Counted from the first letter of the stretch, positions 36,885-47,487 are shown. The stretch is DNA of 64,000 nucleotides from Desmodus rotundus (GCF_022682495.2 NC_071388.1:15797171-15861170), one strand, 5' to 3'. Made by a program: numbers and translations. Notes: a model not told the origin generated them from the letters alone.

Positions 36885-37790
36885 TTTTTTATTGTTCTTC
36901 AAGTACAGATGTCTCCATTTTCACCCCACCATCCCTCCCACTCCCGCCACTCCCATCCCCACCTCCCACCATCAAACCTACCAGCTCTGGCTTTGTCCAT
37001 GTGTCCTTTATACATATTCTTTGATAGCCCTTCCTCTATTTTCCTCCACTATCCCTCTCCCCACTCCCCTCTGATTACTGTCAGTTTGTTCTTTTTTTCA
37101 ATGACTCTGGCTGTATTTTGCTTGCTTGTTTGTTTTGTTGAGTAGGTTCCACTTATAGGGGAGATCATATCATATTTGTCTTTCACCACCTGGAGTATTT
37201 CACTTAGCATAATGCTCTCCAGTTCCATCTATGCTGTTGCAAAGAGCAGGAGCTCCTTCTTTCTTTCTGCTGCATAGAATTCCTTTGTGTAAATACAGCA
37301 TAGTTTTGTTTTATTCACTCATTTACTGATGGGCACTTATGTTGCTTCCAGCACTTGGCTATTTTAAATTGTACTGCTACAAACATTGGGGTGCATAGAT
37401 TTTTATGGATTGGTGTTTCATGGTTCTTAGGATATAATCCCAGCAGTAGAATTGCCAAGTCAAAAGGCAGTTCCAGTTTTAGTTTTCTGAGGAAATTCCA
37501 TACTGTTTTCCACAGTGGCTGCACCAGTCTGCATTCCCATCAACAGTGCACTAGGGTTCCCTTTTCTCCACAGCCTCTCTAGCACTTGTTGTTTGTTGAT
37601 TTGGTTATGATGGCCGTTGTGAGAGGTAAGAAGTGGCATCTCACTGTGGTTTTAATTTGCATCTCTCTTATGGCTAGTGATGCTGAATGTCCTTTCTTAT
37701 GTCTCTGGGCCCTCTGTATGTTCTCCTTGGAGAAGTGTCTGTTCACGTCCTTTGCCCATTTTGTAATTAGGTTGTTAGTCTTCATGGAGT
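36885..37790 (-). repeat. L1 3' portion (ORF2 C-terminus plus 3' UTR) of a twin-primed insertion
   Basis: The complement reads ORF2 C-terminal text in two broken frames, 37579-37794 ('[19 protein letters not shown]') and 37315-37524 ('[19 protein letters not shown]'), then the end of ORF2 and the 3' UTR down to the tail at 36885. Frameshifts make it non-functional. The upstream ORF2 piece continues at 37791 in the opposite orientation. Confidence 0.9.
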
Positions 37791-38470
37791 GCATTTTTAT
37801 ACACTAACAATGAAATATCAGAATCAGAAGTCAGGGAAATAATCCCATTTGCTATATCAACAACAAAAATAAAGTTCATAGGAATAAACCTAACCAAAAT
37901 GGTAAAAGACCTGTACTCAGAAAACTACACAACACTGAAGAAAGAAATGAAAGAAGACACAAATAAATGGAAGTATATGCCATGTTCATAGATTAGATGA
38001 ATTAACATCATCAAAATGTCCATATTATCCAAAGAGATTTATAGAATCAATACAATACCTATTAAAATACAAATGACATATTTCATAGATATAGAAAAAA
38101 CATTTTAAAAGTTCATATGGAACCATAAATGGTCCCGAATAGCTGTAGTAATTTCAAGAAAGAAAAACAAAGTAAGAGGGATCACAATATCTGATATAAA
38201 GCTATATTACAAGGCCACTGTAATCAAAACAGTCTGGTACTGGCATATTAACAGACACATAGACCAATGGAACAGAATAGAGAGCCCAGAAATAAACCCA
38301 TGTCTCTATGGTCAATTAGTATTTGACAAAGGGGGCAGTAGCATAAAATGGAGTAAAAATAGCCTCTTCAACAAATGGTGTTGGGAGAATTGGACAGCTA
38401 CATGCAAAAAAAAAAAAAAAAAAGAAACTCGACCACCAACTTATACCATACACATAAATAAATCCCAGAA
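37791..38470 (+). repeat. Inverted 5' segment of the same L1 (ORF2)
   Basis: It reads ORF2 text forwards: 'aggaataaacctaaccaaaa', then 'atggaacagaatagagagcc', then 'aaatggtgttgggagaattg', then 'accatacacataaataaa'. These lie upstream of the 36885-37790 part in a normal L1. The A-rich codons of the 'CKK' region have expanded to about 19 A at 38406-38424. The missing ORF2 sequence between the two parts is a deletion at the inversion junction. Confidence 0.85.
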
Positions 38471-39122
38471 AATATTATTTAAGGAGGATCACTGTTGAAA
38501 ACATATGAAATGGTTTTCATTTTGTCTTATTGGGTTAAGCAACTGCCTATGTTGCATGTCTATTATCTAGCTAAACTTTCATTTATTAGATTTTACATAA
38601 GTACTGATTTTAATGAGAATCTCATTAAATACAATGCAATACTAAGTATCATAAAGGAGAATTAAGTTGATCTCAATCCATTTTACTTACAGATGAATAT
38701 GGAAAGAGCAGTGTGTAACAAAAATCTATTGTTAATTATTTTAATGGAGGACAATTCTTTTAAAAGTAAGTAGTCTTTTATATTTATTAGTATAATTTTA
38801 AATAAATACATTATTGTAGAGCACTGACTACCCAATTAAGATTCAAATCCCTTTCATATTTACAAGAAAAACACTAATAGACATAGAAAACATCAAGCAT
38901 CAGAACCTTCAGATAAGAGGAGCACATCTTTTATTTAATTTATTAACTCAGATACATTTATAGATAACTATGAATTATCCACCATAGAAATGGAAATATT
39001 ACATAATTAATGTTCACTACAGAATAAAGCACCCACCCCCAAATAACTAGATGATGTATCACTATGACCAATGCCAGAAAGATAACATATTATGGCATTT
39101 CAAAACCAGAGGGAACTTTAAA
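38471..39122. other. Intron stretch, no recognised element
   Basis: AT-rich sequence with no recognised gene or repeat. It ends at a (CA)n microsatellite. Confidence 0.5.
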
Positions 39123-39149
39123 AATACACACACACACACACACACACAC
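39123..39149. repeat. (CA)n microsatellite
   Basis: About 13 CA units directly abutting the left TIR of the MITE that follows. Confidence 0.95.
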
Positions 39150-39269
39150 GGGCTGGCAAAAGTAGGTTTATAGTTGTTCATGTGGGGAAAAATGCAGTAA
39201 TTAATAATAAAAGAATTAACTTTTTGTTTCACATACTTGCAACTGTAAACCTACTTGTGCCCATGCCCC
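39150..39269. mobile_element. Mariner-like MITE, about 115 bp
   Basis: The left end gggctggcaaaagtaggttt and the complement of the right end (gggcacaagtaggtttacag) give TIRs of about 27 bp: 'ggcaaaagtaggtttatagtt' against 'ggcacaagtaggtttacagtt'. The interior is AT-rich with no coding potential. TIRs resemble mariner MITEs of the MADE1 kind (ggtgcaaaagta). A related copy in the other orientation is at 59.3 kb. Confidence 0.85.
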
Positions 39270-39277
39270 TGTGTGTC

Positions 39278-39320
39278 TGGGTGTATATATATATGTGTGT
39301 GTGTGTGTGTCTATATATTC
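39278..39320. repeat. (TA)n(TG)n microsatellite
   Basis: gggtgtatatatatatgtgtg and following tg repeats, just right of the MITE. Together with the CA run at 39123, the MITE is bracketed by CA/TG repeats. Confidence 0.9.
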
Positions 39321-40404
39321 AAAGCAAGTCTACATGTATTTGTTTTGACAATCTAGGAAGTTTCATGGAGAGCAGAATTGCCACAGAAAACAATGCAGTG
39401 ACAGCCACAGAGCAAAGGCCAAGAGAAAGTAACATGCAGAATATTTATGTTTATATTTATTTCATATGTTGAGAATGATGGTGGATGTTTGACTTCACGT
39501 AAGCATTCATTAACTCAGTAAGTACAAGGTGCATGCCTTTGATATGCCAGGAGAAGAAATAATTAATTACAAACCTTAATAATAGCTATATTACTACTAT
39601 TACTAGTAATAAATAGAATGGAAAAACAATAAAAGCTACCGTGAAAACATATAACAAGGAGACCTTGATCTGGTCCAGTAAAGACAGAGATTGATGGCAG
39701 GCAATCTTAAGGGGAATCGACCTAAGATCTGAATGCAGAGTAGGAGGTAACTAAGCAAACAGTAGGGTTAATGGAAAATAAGCAAACAGACGGAGGAGTG
39801 AATTTTCTGCTGAGTGTGAATAGCTGGATCTACAGTCAGTTATACATCTATGTTTTTTAATTAGGTAAGTTAATTAATTTTATTCATTATATAAACTAGT
39901 TTTATTTGAATTTACTGTTTTTAGAATTAATGAAGTGGACTCAGTCCATCTACTGATGTATTTTTTCAATGCTGATTGATGTAGTTTACATATAATAGTT
40001 TGATATTATTCAATCAGAGAATAAATAAAGCTATGTATTGAAAACCTTTGTAAACCTCTTGAAATATTTTAATCCCAAGTATTTTTTACTTGCCAAAAGC
40101 TAAAATATGAAATATGAAAACATTTATATGTTGTTAAATTCTAATGAAAATTTAAATTGTTTAGACACCAAAATGAGAAACCTAATATTATATGTTACAA
40201 AAGCATGCTAAATTCCATGTTAAATATTGTTTTCTTCTTTCTCTATACCTGTCATAAGACTAAAGGTATTTGAATAATTTAAATTTGATGTCCTGTTTTG
40301 ACTTGCTAAATGAATATGTGAAAAATTACTTGAAAACTCCCTTGTTGCAATGTTTCACTTTTAAAATTATAAAATAATACAGAAAATGTAATATCATTAT
40401 AAAT

Positions 40405-40690
40405 ATATAAGAGGAATCTAATGAACGAAATAAGTTAATGAACAAAATAGAACCACAGGCATGGGAACATGGAACAGACCAATAGAGACCAGAGGGAAGA
40501 GAGAAGGGGGGTAACTGTGGAAAGTAGGGAAAGGGGCTAGTTAAAGAGCATGTATGAACAACCCATGGACATGGACAACAGTGGGAATTGACTGTGGGAG
40601 TGTGGGGAGCGGGATGAGAAGAGTAGGGCAAAGGGGGAAAAATTGGGACAACTGTAATAGGATAACAATAAAAAACCTCAAAAAATAAAT
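40405..40690 (+). repeat. L1 3' end (second tail subfamily)
   Basis: 'aagaggaatctaatgaacga', 'gaaccacaggcatgggaaca' and 'gggacaactgtaataggata', followed by 'acaataaaaaacc'. The wording differs from the 3.0 and 5.7 kb copies (aatgaacaaaat against aatcaacaaaac), which marks a different L1 lineage shared with the tails at 46.9 and 47.2 kb. Confidence 0.85.
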
Positions 40691-41211
40691 GTAGACAGTA
40701 TAAAAGTAAAATCTGGAATTAAAATACCATTAGCTACAATTTACTTATTACTAAGTATCTATTTTGGATGGGAAGAGAATCTACAGAGTACTTTATTCAT
40801 CATTCATTTAGATTCTCAGCACAGTAGCAGCAATAATGACCCACTGGTCAGGCATTTCCTGTAAGGTAATGACCATATGAATCAAGGGTCCTCAACTCTG
40901 CTGAAAAGTTCCTGCTACTCCAGACACTCATTAACTCTTAGGGAATGCTTGGGCTAAGAGATCATTAATGATGAGAAATAGTGCACATATGGTTCACACC
41001 ATGGATTATGTGCAAATGAGAAATGTCATCACTGAATAAAGTTATTATAAAATTGCAAATCAGCATCTTACCCACAGCGTATTTTAACAGACAACTTTCC
41101 CTGGGAAATACATCAATACTTCAAACACTCTCTAGGAAGAAGAGTTCATTCAAATTCTAGTTTAAATTTTGTTCATATGCCTACGAGCCTTTAAAATATA
41201 TGGCAGTGCCT

Positions 41212-41450
41212 ATTGGATATCTTCCTTACTGGGAGTCTCCCTGGTCCTGCTTCCAAACTAAGACAGATATTTCAATTATGTGCTCACATGGCGTCTTGTG
41301 GTTTTCTTATCATTGTACATATTTACTCATTTCTTATTGCTTGTTTCCCTTTTAAATGTTTCCTGAGGGCAAGGGTCATATCTATTGCTGTGCCAATCAT
41401 GGGGAATCATGGGCAAGGTTCTTTTTTGGTACATAGTATCTTGCTAATAA
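41212..41450 (+). repeat. L2 LINE 3' end, interrupted by an L1 tail
   Basis: 'tcattgtacatatttactca', 'gtttcctgagggcaagggtc' and 'ttggtacatagtatcttgct' follow the L2 3' end (tagcacttatcac ... gagggcagggac ... cctggcacatagtaggc). Host of the next feature. Confidence 0.7.
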
Positions 41451-41462
41451 ATAAGCAGAAAA

Positions 41463-41572
41463 ACCAAGGTGGGATGGAAGCAGGGGAGGGAGGTGGGGAT
41501 GCCTGGGGTGGGGGGGGGTGGGGGGGGATAAATGCAGACAACTGCACTTGAAGAGCAATAAAATAGTTTTAA
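41463..41572 (+). repeat. 110-bp L1 tail with target duplication
   Basis: Only the last ~110 bp of L1: a G-rich tract (nine-G run near 41510), then 'acaactgcacttgaagagca' and 'ataaaatagttttaaa'. It is flanked by near-identical copies of aaataagcagaaaaa (from 41449) and aaataagcaggaaaa (from 41573), a target duplication of about 15 bp with one change. Confidence 0.85.
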
Positions 41573-41586
41573 AAATAAGCAGGAAA

Positions 41587-42363
41587 ATTACTGTTGGAAT
41601 TTCCAATATATATTTCAATCAAGGGGCAATTTAATGTTTACAGTATTTTAAAATGTGCTTTAGATTAGTATTAGTAAAACCTCTGCATGTATTTTAAAGG
41701 ACTGCTGCTCTTTCCTAGGGGAGTACACAAGTAAATAGAACATTCATAGCTATCATCAAAGAAATTATGCTTTAATGTGAAATGATGAAGACTACATGAT
41801 GCTCTAAAATATCAAAATGATGTATCAAGTTACTCTTACTTTAGTTGTCAATATGCGCAAAAATTATGAACCTATGTATGCAATTAAATATAGCATATAT
41901 ATATTTCCATTACATAATTTATGATACTTTGTATGATCAGGTATATGCATTGATATTATTTGGTATTAACACCTAATTTAAATTTAACTTCCACTACTAA
42001 ATACCAAAATATAAATTCACAATTTGTATTGTTATTTGTCATTTCTTCAGAGCAATGAGAATATGTATCATAACCAAAACTACTAATTTCATGAAAAAAT
42101 AAAACATCTATAACTTCTTGGGGCTTCACATTTTATTTTTATTCATATTTGGTGATGCCACAACTTCATTTGCACACAAAACAAAGATTCTAATTTAAAT
42201 TTAAATGCAATCAATATCCTGAGAAGGCATACTTAGTATGTTTATAACCAAAATTATAAATCCTACATAAGTGAGTTGATCATTTAAAAATTAATTTGAT
42301 TAAAATTTCTATGAGAAAGAAAATGGCATGTTAAATTAAAATAGTTTTTACTGATTCTGAAAA
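41587..42363. other. Intron stretch, no recognised element
   Basis: AT-rich sequence with no recognised gene or repeat. Confidence 0.5.
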
Positions 42364-42376
42364 GTTAAAAAATATA

Positions 42377-42560
42377 GTCCTGGCTGGTGTGGCTCAGTGG
42401 ATTGAGTGCCAGACTGCGAACCCAAGGGTTGCTGGTTTGATTCCCAGTCAGGGCATGTGCCTGGGTTGCAGGCCAGGTCCTCAGTGGGGGGCACGTGAGA
42501 GGCAACCACACACTGATGTTTCTCTCCCTCTCTTTCTCCTTCCCTTCCCCTCTCTTTAAA
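42377..42560 (+). repeat. Ves SINE
   Basis: The head gtcctggctggtgtggctca, a tRNA-like part with 'ggtttgattccca', the 3' half and an A/T tail are complete. Flanks taaaaaatata (left) and taaaaatatata (right) suggest a short target duplication, but both are low-complexity. Confidence 0.93.
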
Positions 42561-42569
42561 AATATATAT

Positions 42570-43278
42570 ACTTTTGCTATTAAATTTAAAACAATGAAAA
42601 CACATTCTGAGGAACGTACCTAGTAAGCAAACTCAGGTTTGAATGAGGTCAAACTGAAAAGGAATGTATGAAATTGACAACTGGCACTTTTTGGAAAACA
42701 GAAGAATGGTAGAACATCTTTTATAACTACACTAGCAGTAGAAAGTTCACATGGGTGTAAAAGTTAGCTTTCATTGTGACTGAGGAATATGTCATGGGGA
42801 TTACAAAGATGAAAGAAAGATGTGAACAAGGAGAAAATGAGAAGTCTAGAATGAAATAACAGACAAAACCAAGTACTTCTCAACCCTAACTTAATAAAAA
42901 AGAAAAAAACAAGGAAGGAACTTGGTACTATGTATGATTAACACCTAAATAAGTTTTATACCTCCAAGATTGAGTAGGAATGTAAGAATTTTCAGCAAAA
43001 TTCCAGGAATCGTAACAGTATGGAAGTATTCAGGTCTTCAAGAGCCAACATATGTGAAATCATTTTAACATGAAAAGCATCAAAGACTTTTCTGTATTAA
43101 GCCTGCATTGAATATAGCATTAGAGTGAATTGACTATAAAAGTAATGTTAAGGAGCTTAGGTAAATTGAAACAAATGTTGATATTACATCAGCAAATCAT
43201 TTTCAAGCTACAATTTCTTTTTTAAATCTTGTACAAATAATTTCATGCTTTAAAAAAATGTAACCTATGGAATCAGTA
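42570..43278. other. Intron stretch, no recognised element
   Basis: AT-rich sequence, no recognised repeat or gene. Confidence 0.5.
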
Positions 43279-44478
43279 AAAATATCTGCAAACCGCATTA
43301 CCTGATGGGGGTTAATATCCAAAATACACAAGAGAGGTTAATATGCACAATATAAAACTCAACAGAAACTAGCAAACAAAAAATGCAATTACAAAATAGG
43401 CAAAGGACCTGAAGAGACATTTTTTTTTTTCCCCAAAGAAATCACACAAACGGCCAACAGGGACATGAAAGTATGCTCAATGTCACAATAATCAATTTAA
43501 AACAACAATAATATATTATCTCACCCATGTATAGATATCTATTAGTGAAAAAGAAGGTATAAAAAATGTTGGTGAGGATGTAGAAGAAAGGAGCCCTGTA
43601 AACTGTTGGGACTGTGAAGTGGAGTAGCCACTATGAAAAACATAAGGGAGATTCCCCCAAAAAATTAAAGATAGAACTATGGCAAAAAAAAAAAACAAAC
43701 TATAAACAAAGACAATAGTATGGCGATTACCAGAGGAAATGAGGGTGGGGGAGAAAAGCGTATGGTGGGAAAAATGGTGACAGAAGGAGACTCGACTTGT
43801 GGTGGTAAACCCCCAACACCACACACTGATGGTGTGTTATAAAGGTGTACTCTTGAAACATATATACATATATGTGTATATATACACATATAAACATACA
43901 CACACAGATATGCATCAATGTCACCCCAATAAAGACAATAGAAGTAAAAGTAGAACTACGATATGATCCAGCAATGCTAATTTTTGGTATATTTTCAAAG
44001 GAAACAAAATCAGTATCATCAAGAAATATCTGTCCCCCCACACTCATAGCAGCATCATTCATGACAGCCCAGCTATGAAAGAACCCAGCTGTCCCCTGGC
44101 TTGTGAAAGAAAATGTAATAGATGTAGATATAGATACAATGAACTATTATGCCACCTTAAGAAAAAAGACGGAGATCCTTTAATTTGCAACTACATGGAA
44201 TAACATGGAAGGCATTATGCTAAGTGAAATAGGCCAGATAGAGAATGTAAGGTGGTATTATTTACATATGGAATCCAAAATAAACAAACAAAAAGTGGTT
44301 TCCAAGGGTGGGCATGTGGTAGAGGAATAGGAAAATGTTAGTATAACAATGAAACCTTCAATTATAGGATGAATGAATTCTGAGGATGCAATATATAACA
44401 TGGTGATTATAGTGAAGAACACTATTGTATATTAAAATTTGCTAAGAAAAGAGAACTTAAATGTTCTCACTGAGAATA
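43279..44478 (+). repeat. Old L1M (ORF2 3' end and 3' UTR), host of two younger L1s
   Basis: ORF2 text runs from 'aatatctgcaaaccgcatta' through 'aggcaaaggacctgaagaga', 'atgatccagcaatgctaatt' and 'gcattatgctaagtgaaata'. The UTR ends 'gctaagaaaagagaacttaaa'. Many indels; no usable frame. The copy is split by a younger L1 tail at 43683-43947 and followed immediately by a third L1 from 44538. Confidence 0.85.
43683..43947 (+). repeat. L1 tail nested in the old L1M
   Basis: An A run (43683-43694) is followed by 'caatagtatggcgattacca', a G-rich tract, 'agactcgacttgtggtggta', an expanded (ta/ca)n stretch at 43857-43910 and 'caatgtcaccccaataaag'. It interrupts host ORF2 at 'atagaactatgg', which reappears as 'gtagaactacga' on the right, a diverged target duplication. 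Confidence 0.8.
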
Positions 44479-44537
44479 TTTAACAAAACAAAACAGGCAA
44501 ATATGTGAAGTGATGGGTTAATTTATCAATGAAAGTA

Positions 44538-45421
44538 CATGACTTGAACAGACACTTCTCCAAGGAAGACATAAAGAGGGCCCAGAGACATATGAAAAGA
44601 TGCTCAGCATCACTAGCCATCAGAGAGATACAAATTAAAACCACAATGAGGTACCATCTCACACCAGTCAGAGTGGCCAACATAAACAAATCCACAAACA
44701 AATGTTGGAGAGGATGTGGAGAAAAGGGAACCCTAGTGCACTGTTGGTGGGAATGCAGACTGGTGAGGCCACTGTGGAAAACAGTATGGAATTTCCTCAG
44801 AAAACTAAAAATGGAACTGCCCTTTGACCCAGCAATTCCGCTTCTGGGATTATACCCTAAGAACCCTGAAACACCAATCCAAAATAACCTATGCACCCCA
44901 ATGTTCATAGCAGCACAATTTACAATAGCCAAGTACTGGAAGCAACCTAAGTGCCCATGAACAAACGAGTGGATCCAAAAACTGGTATATTTACACAATG
45001 GAATTCTATGCAGCAGAGAGAAAGAAGGAGCTTATACCCTTTACAACAGCATGGATGGAACTGGAGAGCATTATGTTAAGTGAAATAAGCCAGACGGTGA
45101 GGGACAAATAGCATATGATCTCACCTTTAACTGGAGCATAATAAATAGAAAAAAAAAAGGGAAACAAAATATAACCAGAGACATTGAAGCTAAGAACAAT
45201 CTAACAATGGACAGGGGGGAGTGGGGAGGAGACAGTGAGGAGAGGGGATTACAGGAACTACTATGAAGGACACATGGACAAAATCAAGGGGGAGGGTGGA
45301 GGTGGGGGAGGGAGGGGGTTGGGCTGGGGTGGGGTGGAGGGATGGGGAGAAAAGGCACACAGCTGTAATTGATTAACAATAAAAAATTAAAATTTAAAAA
45401 AATTAAAAATTTAAAAAATGT
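44538..45421 (+). repeat. Younger L1, 5'-truncated, 13-bp target duplication
   Basis: The insertion contains the ORF2 C-terminus, 3' UTR and tail. Frame 44529-44960 reads '[18 protein letters not shown]', then '[18 protein letters not shown]' (the cysteine-rich C-terminal motif), then '[17 protein letters not shown]', and then hits a stop at 44958. A two-base loss after 'aaaaactg' near 44981 shifts the rest, so it is dead. Perfect copies of atcaatgaaagta flank it at 44525-44537 and 45422-45434. The 3' UTR has a long G-rich tract at 45289-45345. A 172-codon frame on the complement is spurious. Confidence 0.93.
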
Positions 45422-45489
45422 ATCAATGAAAGTAGTAATAACAATAGTTTAAATACAAAAAATAAAAATTAAAAGTTAGTTTTTTAAAA

Positions 45490-45715
45490 AAGGTGATTTT
45501 AGTGTTGGAAATAGCCAGAAGTCACAGGGCACCAAATCTGGGCCATAGAGGGGCTGAGCCACCTGGATGAATTGATGTTTTGCCAAAAAACTCTGCGTAA
45601 GACGTGATGCATGAGCAGGCACCTTGTCATGATGAAGCTGCCAGTCACCGGCTGTCCATAGCTTTGGCCATTTTCATTACACTGCCTCTCTCACCCGACG
45701 AAGCCCACTGAGGTA
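45490..45715 (-). pseudogene. Second mariner fragment (transposase remnant)
   Basis: 'aggtgattttagtgttggaa', 'gggctgagccacctggatga', 'ttgccaaaaaactctgcgta' and 'gaagctgccagtcaccggct' align with the element at 32.8 kb in the same minus-strand coding sense. Beyond 'cagtcaccgg' this copy continues into sequence absent from the deleted 32.8-kb copy, so it probably derives from a longer element. Both ends are missing, and an L1 tail abuts it at 45722. Confidence 0.75.
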
Positions 45716-45721
45716 AGACCA

Positions 45722-45889
45722 CTTTTTTTTTTAAATTTTTGTTCAAGTACAGTTTTCTCCATTTTACCCCCACCTCTCTTCCCCGCTCCACCGATCCTCA
45801 CCTCCCACCCTCACTCCTAACCCCCTTTGGTTTTGTCCATGGGTCCTTTATACATGTTCCTTAACGACCCTTCCACTTGTTTCCCCTGT
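45722..45889 (-). repeat. L1 3' UTR fragment
   Basis: 'ttgttcaagtacagttttct', 'ccattttacccccacctctc' and 'gttttgtccatgggtccttt' are the complement of the bat L1 3' end. Abuts the mariner fragment. Confidence 0.85.
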
Positions 45890-46103
45890 TTCTTGATCTA
45901 CTTTTGCTTATTTTGGTGTGAAGATTATGATGTCAAGATTTCAAATGACATGGATAAATTTTCTCCTGTTTGTACCTCCATATATCATACAAAAAAAGTT
46001 TTCTTTATTAAGAAGTCCATTAATTTCCTCTAAATTCACTATATTTCATATTTAGCGAGAAAACATAATATATTCCCACACATGACTAAGTAGAGAATTT
46101 CTT

Positions 46104-46318
46104 TTTATTAAGACTTTATTTATTTATTTTAGAGAGGGGAAAGGAGGGAGGAAGAGAGGGAACCCAGTCAGGCAACCATCAATGTGTGGTTGCCTCTCAT
46201 GCACCCCCTACTGGGGACCTGGCCTGCAACCCAGGCATGTGCCCTGACTGGGAATTGAACCAGCAACACTTTGGTTCCCAGTCCAGTACTCAATCCACTG
46301 AGCCACACCAGCCAGGGC
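46104..46318 (-). repeat. Ves SINE with 21-bp target duplication
   Basis: The complement begins ccctggctggtgtggctcag and runs to a (taaa)n tail. An insertion-like change near 46160-46172 (acccagtcaggcaacc) departs from consensus. Flanks tgactaagtagagaatttct (46083 on) and tgactaggtacagaatttct (46320 on) match with two changes. Confidence 0.95.
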
Positions 46319-46544
46319 CTGACTAGGTACAGAATTTCTTATAGAATATACTTCCCATGCTCAGTCTAAAATGTTTTCTTTATAAATACAAAATTTCCTC
46401 CCTTTAAAAAATATAAAGCCTCCCCCTCCACATCTATTCAAAGTTACACTACATGACAGTTTCATCATCATGTCTGTCTGTTGAAAGTGATCTCTCTTTT
46501 CAAAATATTGTAATCAATATTCTGGAAAACTGAAAAAAAACACC

Positions 46545-46572
46545 CAGCCAACCAACCAACCAACCAAACACA
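46545..46572. repeat. (CCAA)n microsatellite
   Basis: Four to five tandem ccaa units, then degenerating caaacacacc-type units. Confidence 0.85.
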
Positions 46573-46885
46573 CCAACAAACAAAAAACATTTCCCAGACA
46601 GAATGACAAATATTTACCTCAAAAGAGGTGCCCTGATACCTTAAAATAAGACCAAAATATGACTTATACTCAACTCAAATTTAAGAAAATATCTTAGGAA
46701 TTTATCTCTATTTTTTTTGACAGTTTACAATTTTAGCTTTATAATGCCATTTAATGCATTCACATTTAGGAAACTGAACATGCCTAAGTGCTGGACCTAA
46801 AGACTTTTTAAAATAATTATTTAATTATTTTTTATAAAATGTGTGTCCTCATGCAGCCTGCATTCTAGTTTTTTCTTTCACCATA

Positions 46886-47083
46886 TTTTTATTGTTTGTT
46901 CTATTACAGTTGTCCCAATTTTTTTCCCTTTGCCCCCATCGACCCACTCCACCCCTGCCTCTCAGTCAGTCCCTTCTCCATTGTCCATGTCCATGGGTCA
47001 TTCATACATGTTCTTTGACTAGTCCCTTCCCCTTCCTTCCACCATTCTCCCCACTGCCTCCACCCCACCTACAACTATGTGTC
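46886..47083 (-). repeat. L1 3' end (second tail subfamily)
   Basis: 'attgtttgttctattacagt', 'tgtcccaatttttttccctt' and 'gtccatgggtcattcataca' form the complement of the 40.4-kb tail type. Part of a 210-codon plus-strand frame that is only L1 UTR. Confidence 0.85.
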
Positions 47084-47151
47084 CAAACTAAACTGCCACA
47101 AACACGTTTGTGGTTAGAGGAACCGAATATAACAAAGATCGTATGGTACTC

Positions 47152-47451
47152 TTTTTTATTGTTGTTCTATTACAGTTGTCCCAACTTTCCCCTCTTTGCC
47201 CTCCTCCACCCATCCAAACCTCTCTCCCACAGACAATCCCCACCCTGTTGTCCATGGCCATGGGTCATTCATACGTGTTCTTTGTCTAGTCCCTTCCCCT
47301 TCTTTCCACCGTCATCACTCTTCCCCTCTGGTCACTTTCAATCTGTTCCATGTGTCCATGCCTGTGGTTCCATTTCATTCATTAGTTTATTTTGTTCCTT
47401 AGATTCCTCTTATAGGTCAGATCAAATGGTATTTGTCTTTCACCGCCTGTC
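47152..47451 (-). repeat. L1 3' end (second tail subfamily), second copy
   Basis: 'ttattgttgttctattacag', 'ttgtcccaactttcccctct', 'ggccatgggtcattcatacg' and the ORF2 end 'tcttataggtcagatcaaat'. Same orientation as the copy 70 bp to the left, but longer. Confidence 0.88.
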
Positions 47452-47487
47452 TCCTAATTCAGCAAGTGTGTAGTGTCCATTTGTTAA

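Noticed and set aside
37791..38470. An independent plus-strand L1 insertion next to the minus-strand one
   Set aside because: Its ORF2 content is just upstream of the neighbouring part, it has no 3' UTR or tail of its own, and it abuts directly. A twin-primed single insertion is simpler.
44480..44998. A 172-codon open frame on the minus strand
   Set aside because: It is antisense to L1 ORF2, whose true frame is on the plus strand. The antisense reading has no domain and recurs wherever this L1 part occurs (compare 37355-37582 on plus).
46841..47473. A 210-codon open frame on the plus strand, the longest in the window
   Set aside because: It spans two inverted L1 3' UTRs. Proline/serine richness comes from C-rich UTR text, and there is no homology or splice context.
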